From NCBI RefSeq assembly GCF_014696435.1, contig NZ_JACJQG010000034.1:1-64000 (forward strand): a stretch of DNA of 64,000 nt, read 5' to 3'. Below, piece after piece: positions 17,653 through 26,799 of the stretch. Under the pieces are notes generated by a model. That model was not told the origin of the DNA. It did not search any database and saw only the letters and a list, made by a program, of their open reading frames with translations. Origin of the DNA: Calothrix anomala FACHB-343 (GTDB lineage Bacteria > Cyanobacteriota > Cyanobacteriia > Cyanobacteriales > Nostocaceae). Both the position numbers and the translations under genes were made by a program. The stretch's first letter is position 1; each line of letters starts with the position of its first letter.

Positions 17653-19126
17653 TATATTTAAGGTTGCATCTGGAGAAGCTGCTGCCATTCAAAGGCATTA
17701 CGAACAAATCATAGAAGTTTTGTTGCAAACTTTACTCAATGCCAAACATGATAATCAGCGCCAAGGATTAAAAATATTTGATGGTAACAGACTTGTTTAT
17801 GGACATGATAAAAATCAATTTCGTGATGAAGTTTCGGGATTATCAGGACAACTTTTAAATCCTCAAATCATTGTCCAGCTACAACAACTGCGTTCTGCAA
17901 GAGTGGGAGGTATGGTAGAAGGAGCGACTAATAAAACAGTTGAGTTAGATGGACGCATTGTTTTGCAATCTGATGAACAGGGTAGGGTAATTATTAATAA
18001 TTTATTACAGCCTGAAGTAGTTAAATCTACAAACAATCACCAGACGCTTGATGCGGACGAGTCTATCAACCCTGAAGTAGTCAAATCTACAAAAAATTAC
18101 CAGATGCTTGATGCGGACGAGTCTACCAATAGAGATAATCTAATAGAATTTACTAATCCTGAATTGTTAGGTAATAATTATGATAAAGAAGTACAGGAAT
18201 ATAAAGACTTCTCCAATAATCCAGGTTCAACACGAGTAATGCAATCTCTTCAAGCTTTAGAAGATAGCCCTTTAAAAAATTTACTAGCTAATGAAATTGT
18301 CCAGCTACAAGCAGAAATAAAAGCATTACGACAACAGCAAAATGTGTATCAAACCTTAATTGAAAAAAGGTTACAACAGTCGCAAAATCTTTCCTGGTGG
18401 CAGCAATCAATTAATAATGTCTCACTTGTAGTAGATAGTGTGAATTATGCTGTGAAGATGGGGATTAAAGAATTTAAACAACATTCAGAACAATACCGAA
18501 TTGCAACATCTTTAAAAACCTTATTTCATACTCAGACACATCCAGGAGCGTTAGAATACCAAGCGACTCAATACCAAATCTCTCGTGATGGTTCATTGTA
18601 TAAAATTACGGAATCAGAAACAGGCAAACTTTTAATGCAGTTTCGTTCTACAAATTTGGGTGTACGGGTGGAAGCTAGAAATTTGGAACCTACACATGTT
18701 CAAGATATTAATGCTTTAATGCGATCGCTTAAACGCCATGAACCTATTCCTGCTTCCTTTACTCCTGTAGGTAAGCAAGAAGCTGAGTATTTTGCTCGGA
18801 TAGATAAGATTACTAATGCGCTTGTGCAATATGCGATCGCTCACCAAAGAGATGTAGAAATTGATGGCGTATTCTCTTATAAATGGCAAGCAACTACCAA
18901 TGGAAAAGTGAATATTTATGCTAAAGATGGACGTGGAAGTGTATTAGAAAAATCTGAGGGACAACTCAAAAGTTCTATGAGTGAGCGAGATTTAATTTAT
19001 TTCGAGCAAATCTTACCCAAATTACAGCCTGCTTACCAACGCCAACAGGAATCAACAGCATTGCGATCGCCTACGGTAGAACGTAGTCCATCGCCAAAAA
19101 TTAACAGTAATGAATTAGAGAGATAG
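17645..19126 (+). CDS. Coiled-coil protein of the transfer operon, unknown function
   Basis: A 493-residue protein. The middle (about residues 205-250) forms a coiled coil (LLANEIVQLQAEIKALRQQQ) and the C-terminal half has mixed beta/alpha character. The ATG at 17645 is eight bases after GGAGG (17632-17636), so the longer start at 17627 is rejected. A 60-bp tandem duplication at 18011-18130 duplicates 20 residues in a linker. No family recognised. Position between virD4 and an AAA+ ATPase suggests a role in substrate handling. Confidence 0.75.
   Translation: MTDIFKVASGEAAAIQRHYEQIIEVLLQTLLNAKHDNQRQGLKIFDGNRLVYGHDKNQFRDEVSGLSGQLLNPQIIVQLQQLRSARVGGMVEGATNKTVELDGRIVLQSDEQGRVIINNLLQPEVVKSTNNHQTLDADESINPEVVKSTKNYQMLDADESTNRDNLIEFTNPELLGNNYDKEVQEYKDFSNNPGSTRVMQSLQALEDSPLKNLLANEIVQLQAEIKALRQQQNVYQTLIEKRLQQSQNLSWWQQSINNVSLVVDSVNYAVKMGIKEFKQHSEQYRIATSLKTLFHTQTHPGALEYQATQYQISRDGSLYKITESETGKLLMQFRSTNLGVRVEARNLEPTHVQDINALMRSLKRHEPIPASFTPVGKQEAEYFARIDKITNALVQYAIAHQRDVEIDGVFSYKWQATTNGKVNIYAKDGRGSVLEKSEGQLKSSMSERDLIYFEQILPKLQPAYQRQQESTALRSPTVERSPSPKINSNELER
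18011..18130 (+). repeat. 60-bp in-frame tandem duplication
   Basis: Two head-to-tail 60-bp units start at 18011 and 18071; each begins CCTGAAGTAGT and ends in GATGCGGACGAGTCTA. They differ at only a few positions and encode the 20-residue unit starting PEVVKST. Confidence 0.9.
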
Positions 19127-19128
19127 CC

Positions 19129-20757
19129 ATGAACCTATCCCAATTGAATCTATTAATTGACTCTGGCATACCTATAGTCTGCATAACCGCTTCAATATCA
19201 GAGCGTATGACAGTTTTAAAGCAAATTCACCAGGAATGTGCAATTAACAGAAATCTCCCTCTTTATTTATGGAATGCTGGTTGGGGATGTTTTAAACAAG
19301 TCCAATTTGATTCTGAGCGTTGTGTAACTTTTCCAACTGTAGACTCCAGTAAATTACAGCCTCGTGATGATGCAATCTTTGCAGCTTTTGATGATTTATT
19401 AAATTCTGAAATCAATGGTATTTTTATTTTTGAAAATTTGCAATCCTTAATTCAGCAAGATTCAATATCATATCTGAAAAATCATGCAATTAAAATAACA
19501 TCGCAAATAATTAATATTTATTATGAATTAAAAAACACCAATAATCCAAAATATTTAATTATTTTAGCAATGGATGATGTGGAACTACCACAGTCATTGA
19601 CTCAGTTGATTCCAAATCTCTCTACACCGTTGCCTTCACATGAGATCATAGATGATTTTATTAGGAAATCTTTATCCCAAAAAATAACCGATTTACCAAA
19701 TAATTCTGATTTATCTGTTTTGGTAAATGCTGCTTCTGGTTTAACTCTTGAGGAAATACGTTCTGGATGTGCAATAGCAATTAATTCCTGTCCAGAGTTT
19801 CATAGTAATACAATAGCCCTACACTTACTAGATTATAAAATTAACCGCTTTCGTGCTTTCAACCTAAACTTCGTTTCTCACTCAAACGTAGCTGACTTTG
19901 GTGGTTTAGATTTACTCAAGAAGTTTCTAGAAAATGTCAAGCTAGATTTTGCTCCCGAAGCACGATCTGCCAATATTCCCCTTCCAAAAGGTTGCTTACT
20001 AGTGGGGCCACCGGGGACAGGAAAGACTCTGGCGGCGCACGTCAGTGCCAAAACTTTAGGATTTCCCCTTGTGTGTATGGATACCGCAGCAGTAGTGAGT
20101 GGTAGTGCAACTCATCTCAAACGCTTGCTAGAGCGTATAGAAGCTTGCGCTCCCGTTGTGCTTTACTTTGATGAATTGGATAAATTGTTTGCAGCATCCA
20201 CTCCTTCAGGTGAAGATATTGATTCACGCCGAATCTTGGGAACCCTGCTCACTTGGTTGCAAGAAAAACAGAGTGCTGTGTTCGTCGTAGCCAGCCTTAA
20301 CCGACTCGATGCACTACCACCAGAATTAACCAGGGTTGGCAGATTTGATGAAATATTCTACGTCGGCTTTCCTCAAGCGATAGAGCGAAAAGAAATTCTG
20401 ATGATGCACCTAGCGAGATTTGACGAACGATACCGCAATGGTGGCGATCGCCTGACTGAGAAAGAATGGCGGATTCTTCTCAACAAAACCATCAACTGTA
20501 ACGGTGCTGAACTAGCACGAATGGTAGAAAAAGCAGCGCGTGCATTATTTCATCAGGGACGGGACATTCATATTGGGTTGTCAGAACTGTTGGAACAAAG
20601 GGAAATGATAGTACCACTCTACGTCAGGGATACCGACAGAATACTGGCTATAGAAAATCGAGCCAAGTATATTTGTCAACCCGCATCGACAAAAGACTCT
20701 TCGGTTTTTGCTCCAGCGATTACTACATATTGGGGAGAACCGTGTGTTCACAGTTAA
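19129..20757 (+). CDS. Ycf46-type AAA+ ATPase in the transfer operon
   Basis: A 542-residue AAA+ ATPase. The N-terminal domain (residues 1-250) begins with an IPIVCITASISER segment like Ycf46 proteins. The AAA+ core has GPPGTGKT at 293-300, Walker B VVLYFDELDKLF, sensor-1 VASLNR and an arginine-finger segment RVGRFDE. The C-terminal small domain follows. It starts two bases after the previous stop, so it is the last gene of the secretion transcript. The family is a motor acting on protein or nucleoprotein substrates; the substrate is unknown. A distant relative is encoded at 40373-42052. Confidence 0.85.
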   Translation: MNLSQLNLLIDSGIPIVCITASISERMTVLKQIHQECAINRNLPLYLWNAGWGCFKQVQFDSERCVTFPTVDSSKLQPRDDAIFAAFDDLLNSEINGIFIFENLQSLIQQDSISYLKNHAIKITSQIINIYYELKNTNNPKYLIILAMDDVELPQSLTQLIPNLSTPLPSHEIIDDFIRKSLSQKITDLPNNSDLSVLVNAASGLTLEEIRSGCAIAINSCPEFHSNTIALHLLDYKINRFRAFNLNFVSHSNVADFGGLDLLKKFLENVKLDFAPEARSANIPLPKGCLLVGPPGTGKTLAAHVSAKTLGFPLVCMDTAAVVSGSATHLKRLLERIEACAPVVLYFDELDKLFAASTPSGEDIDSRRILGTLLTWLQEKQSAVFVVASLNRLDALPPELTRVGRFDEIFYVGFPQAIERKEILMMHLARFDERYRNGGDRLTEKEWRILLNKTINCNGAELARMVEKAARALFHQGRDIHIGLSELLEQREMIVPLYVRDTDRILAIENRAKYICQPASTKDSSVFAPAITTYWGEPCVHS

Positions 20758-20875
20758 CCGTAACAAGCGATCGCTTATCTACAGTTAATCAACTACTGTT
20801 CAAACTCAAACAAACCTAAGAGGATTCGCTGTTACAATACGACCAATCCGCTCAATTAAACGAGACACACCGCTT

Positions 20876-21115
20876 ATGATTACTCAAATGATGGTTCAAC
20901 CCTCATTCTGGGTAGAATCTGGAATCAAACTCACTCAAGTTAGGAACATATATTTATTTAAATTTACTGAAGAATTACAGTCTCGGCTTGAAGAACTGTC
21001 TGAGAAGAAAAAAGCCGGATTGCTAACTTCAGAAGAAGATGCTGAATTGGCAGGCATATTGGAACTTGATAGAATTTTTACCTTGCTCAATGCCAAAATT
21101 ATTTCTGAATCATGA
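20876..21115 (+). CDS. Small helical partner of an HNH nuclease
   Basis: A 79-residue protein, mostly helical and charged (LEELSEKKKAGLLTSEEDAELAGILELDRIF). Its stop overlaps the ATG of the HNH gene (ATGA), so the two form a pair. In such pairs the small upstream gene is often an antitoxin or targeting subunit, but that is inference. Confidence 0.72.
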   Translation: MITQMMVQPSFWVESGIKLTQVRNIYLFKFTEELQSRLEELSEKKKAGLLTSEEDAELAGILELDRIFTLLNAKIISES

Positions 21116-21561
21116 CAGTCAATGATGCCACTAAAAAATTAGTCAGACAAAGAGCTAAATTTCTTTGCGAATACTGTCATTCTTTAGAAGAAGCAAGTGC
21201 CGCTCTATTTTCTATTGACCATATTGTTCCACAATCACTTTCTGGTTCAGATGACCCCGATAATCTAGCGTTAGCTTGTCAACGTTGTAATGGATATCGT
21301 TATAACTTCACAACTGGAATTGATCCAGATACAGGTCAGATGCTACCTCTGTTTAATCCACGTCAGCAAAAGTGGTATGAGCACTTTATTTGGTCAGCAG
21401 ATGGTCTAAAAATTATTGGCATTACTTCCACAGGACGCGCTACTTGTAATCGTTTAGACCTCAATGATGAACGTCATAACGAAGGATCTATCGTCAAAGC
21501 ACGTCGTCTTTGGATCAAAGGTGGTTGGCATCCACCGGATGAAGATCCGCGACAAGTATAA
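21112..21561 (+). CDS. HNH endonuclease
   Basis: A 149-residue nuclease of the HNH fold. The zinc knuckle CEYC (C19, C22) pairs with CQRC (C56, C59); the catalytic segment is SIDHIVPQSLSGSDDPDNLALAC, with the DH pair (D36-H37) and N51. The protein is coupled by an ATGA overlap to the small gene before it. It could be a defence or toxin nuclease, or a homing-type enzyme. The cyanobacterial chromosome carries many similar stand-alone HNH genes, so the plasmid role is uncertain. Confidence 0.88.
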   Translation: MTVNDATKKLVRQRAKFLCEYCHSLEEASAALFSIDHIVPQSLSGSDDPDNLALACQRCNGYRYNFTTGIDPDTGQMLPLFNPRQQKWYEHFIWSADGLKIIGITSTGRATCNRLDLNDERHNEGSIVKARRLWIKGGWHPPDEDPRQV

Positions 21562-21622
21562 GAAAGTCAACCTTGAGTTGAGGTGGCTTTAATTCCTCTT
21601 CAAAGCAGAAATTTAAAAACTG

Positions 21623-22477
21623 TTACCTACTAGATAACAACTTTGCAACTCTAAAGCTAATGCTCTCTTTAGCACAAGCTTTCAAAATAGCAGTAGCTCG
21701 TCTATTTCCCTTATTTGCAAAGTACTCCCATATAGATAACCAATCATCGCAGCTGAGAGTATATATCTGTTTAATGCCGTCTGAAGCAGGAATAAGACAT
21801 TTTACAGGAGATGGCGACAACTTTAATTGTGCAAGAGTTTTTGCTTTTTTGGGAGAATCTTCCAGCAACCAATTCGGGTTACATTGAATGCAATTCAAGC
21901 CTTCATCATAGCCAATGCGATATTCTCCTGATGGCATGGCTAAAATTTCTAAAGTCATGTTGTTGTCTAATTTTATTTGAATTGGCTTGGCTGATACAAT
22001 TTGATAATTCCTACTAAAAAATCTAGGGTTTGGTACAAGTGGCTCTCTATTTTGTACATCGTTATTTGTCAATGCTTTGATTAGTTCTTTCCATTCATTA
22101 CGACTCAAAGATAACGGATGTTGCTCTAACTTATCTTCTTTTAGGAGTTGGTGTAAATAAGTCGCTACTGTAGGTAATGTATGACCTTGAATTATGACTT
22201 TACTAGGAATTTGTACAGGTATTACTTGCAAATTATTTGACTGGACAAAATTTTTGACATTTCCTTTAGATTGCCCAACAATCAGGGCCATTTGCCTATC
22301 ACTCATGACCTTGATACCGTTTACTAATTCATATGCTGCCCAAGAGTGGTGCTTCCACCACCAGCGAATATTAATTGTTTTTGGTATCTGTGGAGCAATA
22401 TTTTCTGAAATTTTAAAACTTTCTGTTTTTGTATGGTTTATTGTTGTTTCTGGCTTTATGGCTGTGGATAGATTCAT
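21623..22477 (-). CDS. Plasmid protein of unknown function, possible DNA binder
   Basis: A 284-residue soluble protein. Residues about 57-85 (MSDRQMALIVGQSKGNVKNFVQS) look like a helix-turn-helix. The end, WEYFANKGNRRATAILKAC, resembles a motif seen at the end of other cyanobacterial plasmid and prophage proteins of unknown function. No enzyme motif is seen. It is transcribed alone, convergent with the HNH pair. Confidence 0.68.
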   Translation of the reverse strand: MNLSTAIKPETTINHTKTESFKISENIAPQIPKTINIRWWWKHHSWAAYELVNGIKVMSDRQMALIVGQSKGNVKNFVQSNNLQVIPVQIPSKVIIQGHTLPTVATYLHQLLKEDKLEQHPLSLSRNEWKELIKALTNNDVQNREPLVPNPRFFSRNYQIVSAKPIQIKLDNNMTLEILAMPSGEYRIGYDEGLNCIQCNPNWLLEDSPKKAKTLAQLKLSPSPVKCLIPASDGIKQIYTLSCDDWLSIWEYFANKGNRRATAILKACAKESISFRVAKLLSSR

Positions 22478-23001
22478 AACCTGTCATCCTTAAATTGTAG
22501 AAAACCTATTTTATAGGCTTGCTCTATGCAGTACTAAGTCTGCATATTTTTAATATTGATACTCATAGTTAAGAAAAAATTTAGCTTTTGCCTCTAAGCA
22601 ATTAATTGCTGTGAGTAAGCATGAAATTCACAAATATAAATAACTGTCTCGTTAAGCGAAACTTATTTAAGAAAAATTTCGTTAGTGCATTCAAATCTTT
22701 AATTTTCGAGTTCAATTAAAGATATTTTTTCCCAATTCTACAAACCTGGCTATTAACTACTAAATTGTTTTTTGTCCAATTTATAATAGTCGTGGCCGAT
22801 GTTTGTTTTAAGCATAGCTTAACAACTGCTTATTACTAGTATAGGCAAATAAGAAAAATCGAAAATTAAAAAAATATAAAAAAATAGTTTTTAAATAAAT
22901 TACTTATACAACGTAAAGAAAACATCTTGATTTTTCTATCATAAAAAATATTTCATTTCCTGTTTAAATTTATATTTTATGTATGCCTAATTGAATCTAA
23001 T

Positions 23002-23025
23002 AAAAAATCTCACAAAAGTGAGATT
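23002..23025 (-). terminator. Rho-independent terminator of the relaxase transcript
   Basis: Perfect 8-bp arms AATCTCAC and GTGAGATT with a four-base loop. On the minus strand the stem is followed by TTTTTT. It lies 340 bp past the last minus-strand gene. Confidence 0.72.
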
Positions 23026-23273
23026 AGTTGAAAAATAATTCCGTGGTTGGCGGTATTAAATAAGTAAATATCTATTATTTATAGGATTCATATTTGATTT
23101 TTGAAAAAAACTCAGTATACTTTGATTCCTTATTCCCTGTTCTCTGTTCCCTGTTCCCTCCCTACGCAAATAATTTCAGGAATCAAAGCGGATTCCTATA
23201 GATAGGACTATTATTTTATTTTTGTGAAGCTAGGTACACTTTTATTCCTTCTTCCCTGTTCCCGTGTTATCGC

Positions 23274-23335
23274 GCTTGCACTGCGCGTAAAGCCTGCGGC
23301 ATAGCTACGCTTAGGGCGTAGCCGACGCACCAGAA
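23274..23335. repeat. GC-rich small dispersed repeat
   Basis: A GC-rich palindromic stretch around GCCTGCGGCATAGCTACGC and GGGCGTAGCC. It is inserted in the second copy of an AT-rich repeat unit, so it is younger than that unit. Similar elements occur at 2534, 30450 and inside the gene at 51821. Confidence 0.55.
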
Positions 23336-23362
23336 GCGCACCAAGCAAATAATTTCTGCGAA

Positions 23363-23842
23363 TTAAATCGGATTACTATATATTGTAAGAATTATGTCTA
23401 TGTTATTAGCTTCTTGCTTGTTACCTTGTTTCAAGTAAAGGTCTTTGGCTTGAGCAAGTGATTGTCTACCAGCCTGCTTGTTGTTTTGACAAATTAAGCT
23501 CATTCCTTTTCCCTGATAACCAAAAGCTAATTTAGAGTTTAGAGCGATCGCTTTTTCAAAGTATTGTAGAGCAGTTTTGCAATTAGCTTGACGACGCTCT
23601 GGATTGATTCTGGCTATTTCTGGCATATCGGTATTCATGATTTTGTAGCCCCAATCAACATAATCGGTAGCAGTTTCTAGTCGCCTTGGTTGTGGCGACA
23701 TATTTGATGTTGGTTTGAACCAGATGTATAGTCCCCCCAAAAATCCCAGCGCTGCCATTCCCAGCAGATATGCCACAGGGTTAAAAGTAATGAAAAGAGA
23801 ATGTAACATCATTTCCCTTCGTTCGTCATCCCAACGTGACAT
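23363..23842 (-). CDS. Membrane-anchored TPR-like protein
   Basis: A 159-residue protein with an N-terminal membrane helix (about residues 22-41) and a cytoplasmic or periplasmic part. That part has the TPR-like pattern ALQYFEKAIALNSKLAFGYQGKGMSLI followed by a second helical pair. It overlaps the relaxase gene by 17 bases and must be co-expressed with it. TPR proteins hold other proteins; a role in relaxosome attachment to the membrane is possible but not shown. Confidence 0.7.
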   Translation of the reverse strand: MSRWDDERREMMLHSLFITFNPVAYLLGMAALGFLGGLYIWFKPTSNMSPQPRRLETATDYVDWGYKIMNTDMPEIARINPERRQANCKTALQYFEKAIALNSKLAFGYQGKGMSLICQNNKQAGRQSLAQAKDLYLKQGNKQEANNIDIILTIYSNPI

Positions 23843-25547
23843 AGCTTGTATCTCCCTGAAGTTCTTGCAACTGTCGATTCCAAGAAGTTCTCGGTTCTAA
23901 CTGTTTGGCATGAGATATATATCTCTGAAGTGTGATTGCTGCTACCTTGGGCATAGCTACAATTACTGTGGGTACGTTTTTGAGAAATTCTACAGGTGCA
24001 GGTGCGTTTTCGCTGTCAGATACTAAATATAGAGTTCTCTTTTGATGAGGAGCGTTTAACGCTGCTAGGGACATAGCTTCGATAGGTGTAGAAACTAACA
24101 TTGCCATGATGGTGGGGCTGTTGAAGTTTCCACCCATACTCAAGTGAAACCAACCATGCTGAGATATTAAGCGTCGCCTACTGCAAAAACTAAAAGCATC
24201 ACCAGTAGCTCTAGGCGGGTGCAAATATGCTCCCGTCACCTCAGAAGAAAGACTGCGGGCTAAAAATACTGCGTTACCTGTACTATCTGCATATATCAAT
24301 CCACGCTGGTACAGAGTTTGTACCAATTTTTGAGGAAGAGAGCGATCGCGTGTTAAGTATCGCTCAATTTCCGTCCACCGATTGCGATCCTCTTTTGGCG
24401 CTACAAATATAGATGGAGGAACCTGCTGGGCAATACTTAAAGCTTCTCTTCTGGCGTGGTGAGTAACCGCAGCCAGCATTTCTTCTTCCCCAAAGCAATC
24501 GCGCAACCAGACAACTGCATCATCGAAAGTACACTGGTTAACGTGCATTACCAACTCCAACGCACCTTTGCCAATGCTGTTGTGCAAATCATCGTGAAAC
24601 GAAGAGTTGCTAATGGCGATCGCGTGATGGTTTGACAACCACTTACTCTGATTGTGCTTGTCTTGATTTAACCCCAGTTCATCAGCCACAGATTCCAAGG
24701 GTAAATCTTGTAAAACCTTCATTTCCTGGCGTAGAGCAAGTAATTCTTTTTCTAAACCAGCCCTGAGTTTTTCGCTTCTTAATGCCGTTTTCTCTAATTC
24801 GGCTTTTTGTTTGAGCAAGCGAGTGCGATCGCTCAATTGGTAGTTGATCAGCTCTAGCTTTGGACTGAGAGTTTCAATCATCCGTTCTCGATAGGATTCA
24901 CTTGCTTCATGTATTCGAGGTTTAGGCAGATAGCTTTCTAAATCGAGAATTTCAGAATCGCTCTCTACTCTGGCGTAATATTTCTTAACTGAGGTGTAGG
25001 TAGCAGCACTACCCTTAATGCCACGGGAAATACCTAAATGTGCAACAGCATCAGCAAAACTATCTTGCAGTTGGGATAGCTTTTCTCTAGTGCCAAACAA
25101 TGCACGACAGTTGAGCTTTCCATTTTTGTCCAATGGCACAATGTAAGCATGAACGTGGGGTGTAATTTCATCTAAGTGTAATTCAGCCCTCAGCAGGCGA
25201 TCGCCCCAAGCAGAACACAACCATGTAAGTGTTGCTTGTGTAAAGTTTTCCAAACGCTGTTTATCCTGTGTCCCCGCCTGAAAAAGTCCTTCAGGACGAA
25301 AATACTCAGCACTGGCACTCAGTACCATCTCCACTGCCAAAACAGCATTCGAGCGGATTTTCTGCAACCCGATTTTGTCTTTCACCAAGGCTACTAAATT
25401 GGCGTTGTCAGAATTACCAAAGAGCGTAACATTTGTTACTTCTGGGTTGGCATTGAGTGTGTTTCTTGCTCTGGCTGTGTGAGCTTCATTGCCCCCTAGC
25501 AATCCCCAGCTTTTAATTTTTTGTATTCTACAGACAGCTAGCGACAT
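23826..25547 (-). CDS. MobV-type relaxase with DUF3991/Toprim-like C terminus
   Basis: A 573-residue mobilisation protein. The N-terminal domain begins VCRIQKIKSWG and carries the HLDEITPHVH metal-binding motif at residues 124-133, the hallmark of Pre/MobV relaxases that nick oriT. A coiled coil (about 245-290) follows. The second half (about 300-560) has a segment IGKGALELVMHVNQCTFDDAVVWL that resembles DUF3991 and a later Toprim-like domain (TLYLVSDSENAPAPVEF), as in plasmid primase-type proteins. The fusion suggests that nicking and primer or strand handling are combined. The region upstream (25548-25902) is a candidate oriT. Confidence 0.86.
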   Translation of the reverse strand: MSLAVCRIQKIKSWGLLGGNEAHTARARNTLNANPEVTNVTLFGNSDNANLVALVKDKIGLQKIRSNAVLAVEMVLSASAEYFRPEGLFQAGTQDKQRLENFTQATLTWLCSAWGDRLLRAELHLDEITPHVHAYIVPLDKNGKLNCRALFGTREKLSQLQDSFADAVAHLGISRGIKGSAATYTSVKKYYARVESDSEILDLESYLPKPRIHEASESYRERMIETLSPKLELINYQLSDRTRLLKQKAELEKTALRSEKLRAGLEKELLALRQEMKVLQDLPLESVADELGLNQDKHNQSKWLSNHHAIAISNSSFHDDLHNSIGKGALELVMHVNQCTFDDAVVWLRDCFGEEEMLAAVTHHARREALSIAQQVPPSIFVAPKEDRNRWTEIERYLTRDRSLPQKLVQTLYQRGLIYADSTGNAVFLARSLSSEVTGAYLHPPRATGDAFSFCSRRRLISQHGWFHLSMGGNFNSPTIMAMLVSTPIEAMSLAALNAPHQKRTLYLVSDSENAPAPVEFLKNVPTVIVAMPKVAAITLQRYISHAKQLEPRTSWNRQLQELQGDTSYVTLG

Positions 25548-25902
25548 AACACTGGCGCGTGATGTAAGTACTTTGTGGATCAGCTGTCACGCTTTTAATT
25601 CAAACAAATATTTTTTTCAATCTCTTGTGGGGGAACCACTGCTTTTCAAGGGTAGGTTTTTCAGATTTGACCAATTTTTTGGGTTTTAAAACCAAAATCA
25701 TCGTCTGAGACCTGAAAACTTTGTTCAATAATTGAAAATATTCTCAATTATTGCTCGGAAAATTAAATACCTATCCTTGAAAGAGAACCACTGCACCCTT
25801 CTGACTTGTAGCAAGTAGCGTTAGGACAGAAAGCCCGCCCTGACGCTGCAAGTTGTATGCCCGACAGCTGACATCAATTACATAATTTCATTGGATGTAA
25901 TT
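25548..25902. other. Candidate oriT region upstream of the relaxase
   Basis: Non-coding DNA dense with inverted repeats: TTCAAGGGTAGGT (25645-25657) against ACCTATCCTTGAA (25769-25781), 12 of 13 matching; GGTTTTAAAACC (25682-25693); CAATAATTGA (25726-25735) with TCAATTATTG (25744-25753), perfect; AGCGTTAGG (25817-25825) with CCTGACGCT (25839-25847), one mismatch; AATTACAT (25876-25883) with ATGTAATT (25895-25902), perfect. GAACCACTGC is repeated directly at 25633 and 25785. MobV oriTs lie just upstream of the mob gene and contain such repeats; the nick site cannot be named. Confidence 0.5.
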
Positions 25903-26300
25903 ATCACATTACGGTAATAAAAATTGCAATAAAATCTACCTTTAGTCTTACGTATTAATAAAAATCAGGGTCAATTTTTTTATTAAATTTCTGTGTATTT
26001 TAACTGATAACATCGCTGTTATAGTTGCTATAGATAGTTACAATTTGCAATACCATATTTGCAAAAATAGTGTAATTATACACAAAATTATTTTTCCGCC
26101 TAGTTGCTGTAATTCCTGCCAGACAATGGTTTCAGTATTTTTATCTTGGTTCTGGTAGATAAGTAACTTAATATAGCTTGGATCTATTTTTATACAGACT
26201 GATTTACTGCTATCTGGGGTAGTAGAGAATCTGTCTGTTGTTCAATGGCAAGGCTTTATCAAAAGTTAGTTACTAAAAGAAGAAAGTAATATTTGAATTT
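25903..26300. other. AT-rich spacer, nothing recognised
   Basis: No gene, no clear repeat and no terminator was seen between the candidate oriT and the doubtful frame at 26301. Confidence 0.4.
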
Positions 26301-26747
26301 ATGGACAGCTTAGTTGAGTTAGTGGACGTTCAACCGCAAAATATTTATTTTTCATTGATAAGTAACGCTAATAATCATTCCTGGTTGCTCACGAGAGGAA
26401 TTTTCAAATTGGTAGATAGGATGAAATCCAAGTTTTCTCAGGGTAAACAAAATAATTTTTGGGAATTTCTCTGCCACCAATTGTGTAGTGAGTTCACAAT
26501 TTTAATTATGAGTGCCCGAAAATTTTTTTCGTTTTTTAATCTGGACGGTACACATCATTTTTTATTGAAGGAAACTTTGAATTATTTTTATGTGCTGATA
26601 TTGAATATACAACTAGGTAACATGAGCCTCAAAGTCTTGCTGTCAAGCTTTTACAGATTTTTCAAGGAATTTATTTTGAGAGGAGCTAACTGGAGCCAAC
26701 TTTTGCACGCGAAAAATGCTAAATCCATAAGTCTCATTAATCATTAA
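26301..26747 (+). CDS. Doubtful open frame upstream of the ParM-like gene
   Basis: A 148-residue frame rich in phenylalanine, leucine and asparagine with no recognised domain and no ribosome site. The composition looks more like translated AT-rich spacer than a protein, although the frame is long. It could also be the leader region of the parMR-like operon. Low confidence. Confidence 0.25.
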   Translation: MDSLVELVDVQPQNIYFSLISNANNHSWLLTRGIFKLVDRMKSKFSQGKQNNFWEFLCHQLCSEFTILIMSARKFFSFFNLDGTHHFLLKETLNYFYVLILNIQLGNMSLKVLLSSFYRFFKEFILRGANWSQLLHAKNAKSISLINH

Positions 26748-26799
26748 GCTCCAAATGTCTCCACATACAGCATGTAAAAATTAATTTTGATTGATTTCC

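Larger units (their letters stand above)
22478..23362. other. Long AT-rich spacer with repeats
   Basis: No credible gene. It holds an inverted repeat near the start of the preceding gene (TGCAG and CTGCA around 22528-22545), a minus-strand terminator (23002-23025) and two related repeat units. The first, around 23117-23205, and the second, around 23239-23385, share TTCCCTGTTC stretches, GCAAATAATTTC and ATCGGATT/GCGGATT ends; the second contains a GC-rich palindromic insert. Confidence 0.55.

Noticed and set aside
19129-20757. AAA+ gene as a VirB11 equivalent
   Set aside because: VirB11 proteins are shorter hexameric RecA-like ATPases without the FDELDK and Ycf46 N-terminal domain seen here.
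23100-23260. CRISPR-like short repeats (TTCCCTGTTC)
   Set aside because: Repeats are irregular in length and spacing, with no unique spacers of constant size; they are simple sequence.
26301-26747. 148-codon frame as a firm gene before parM
   Set aside because: No ribosome site, no domain and AT-rich codon content; kept only as a low-confidence entry.
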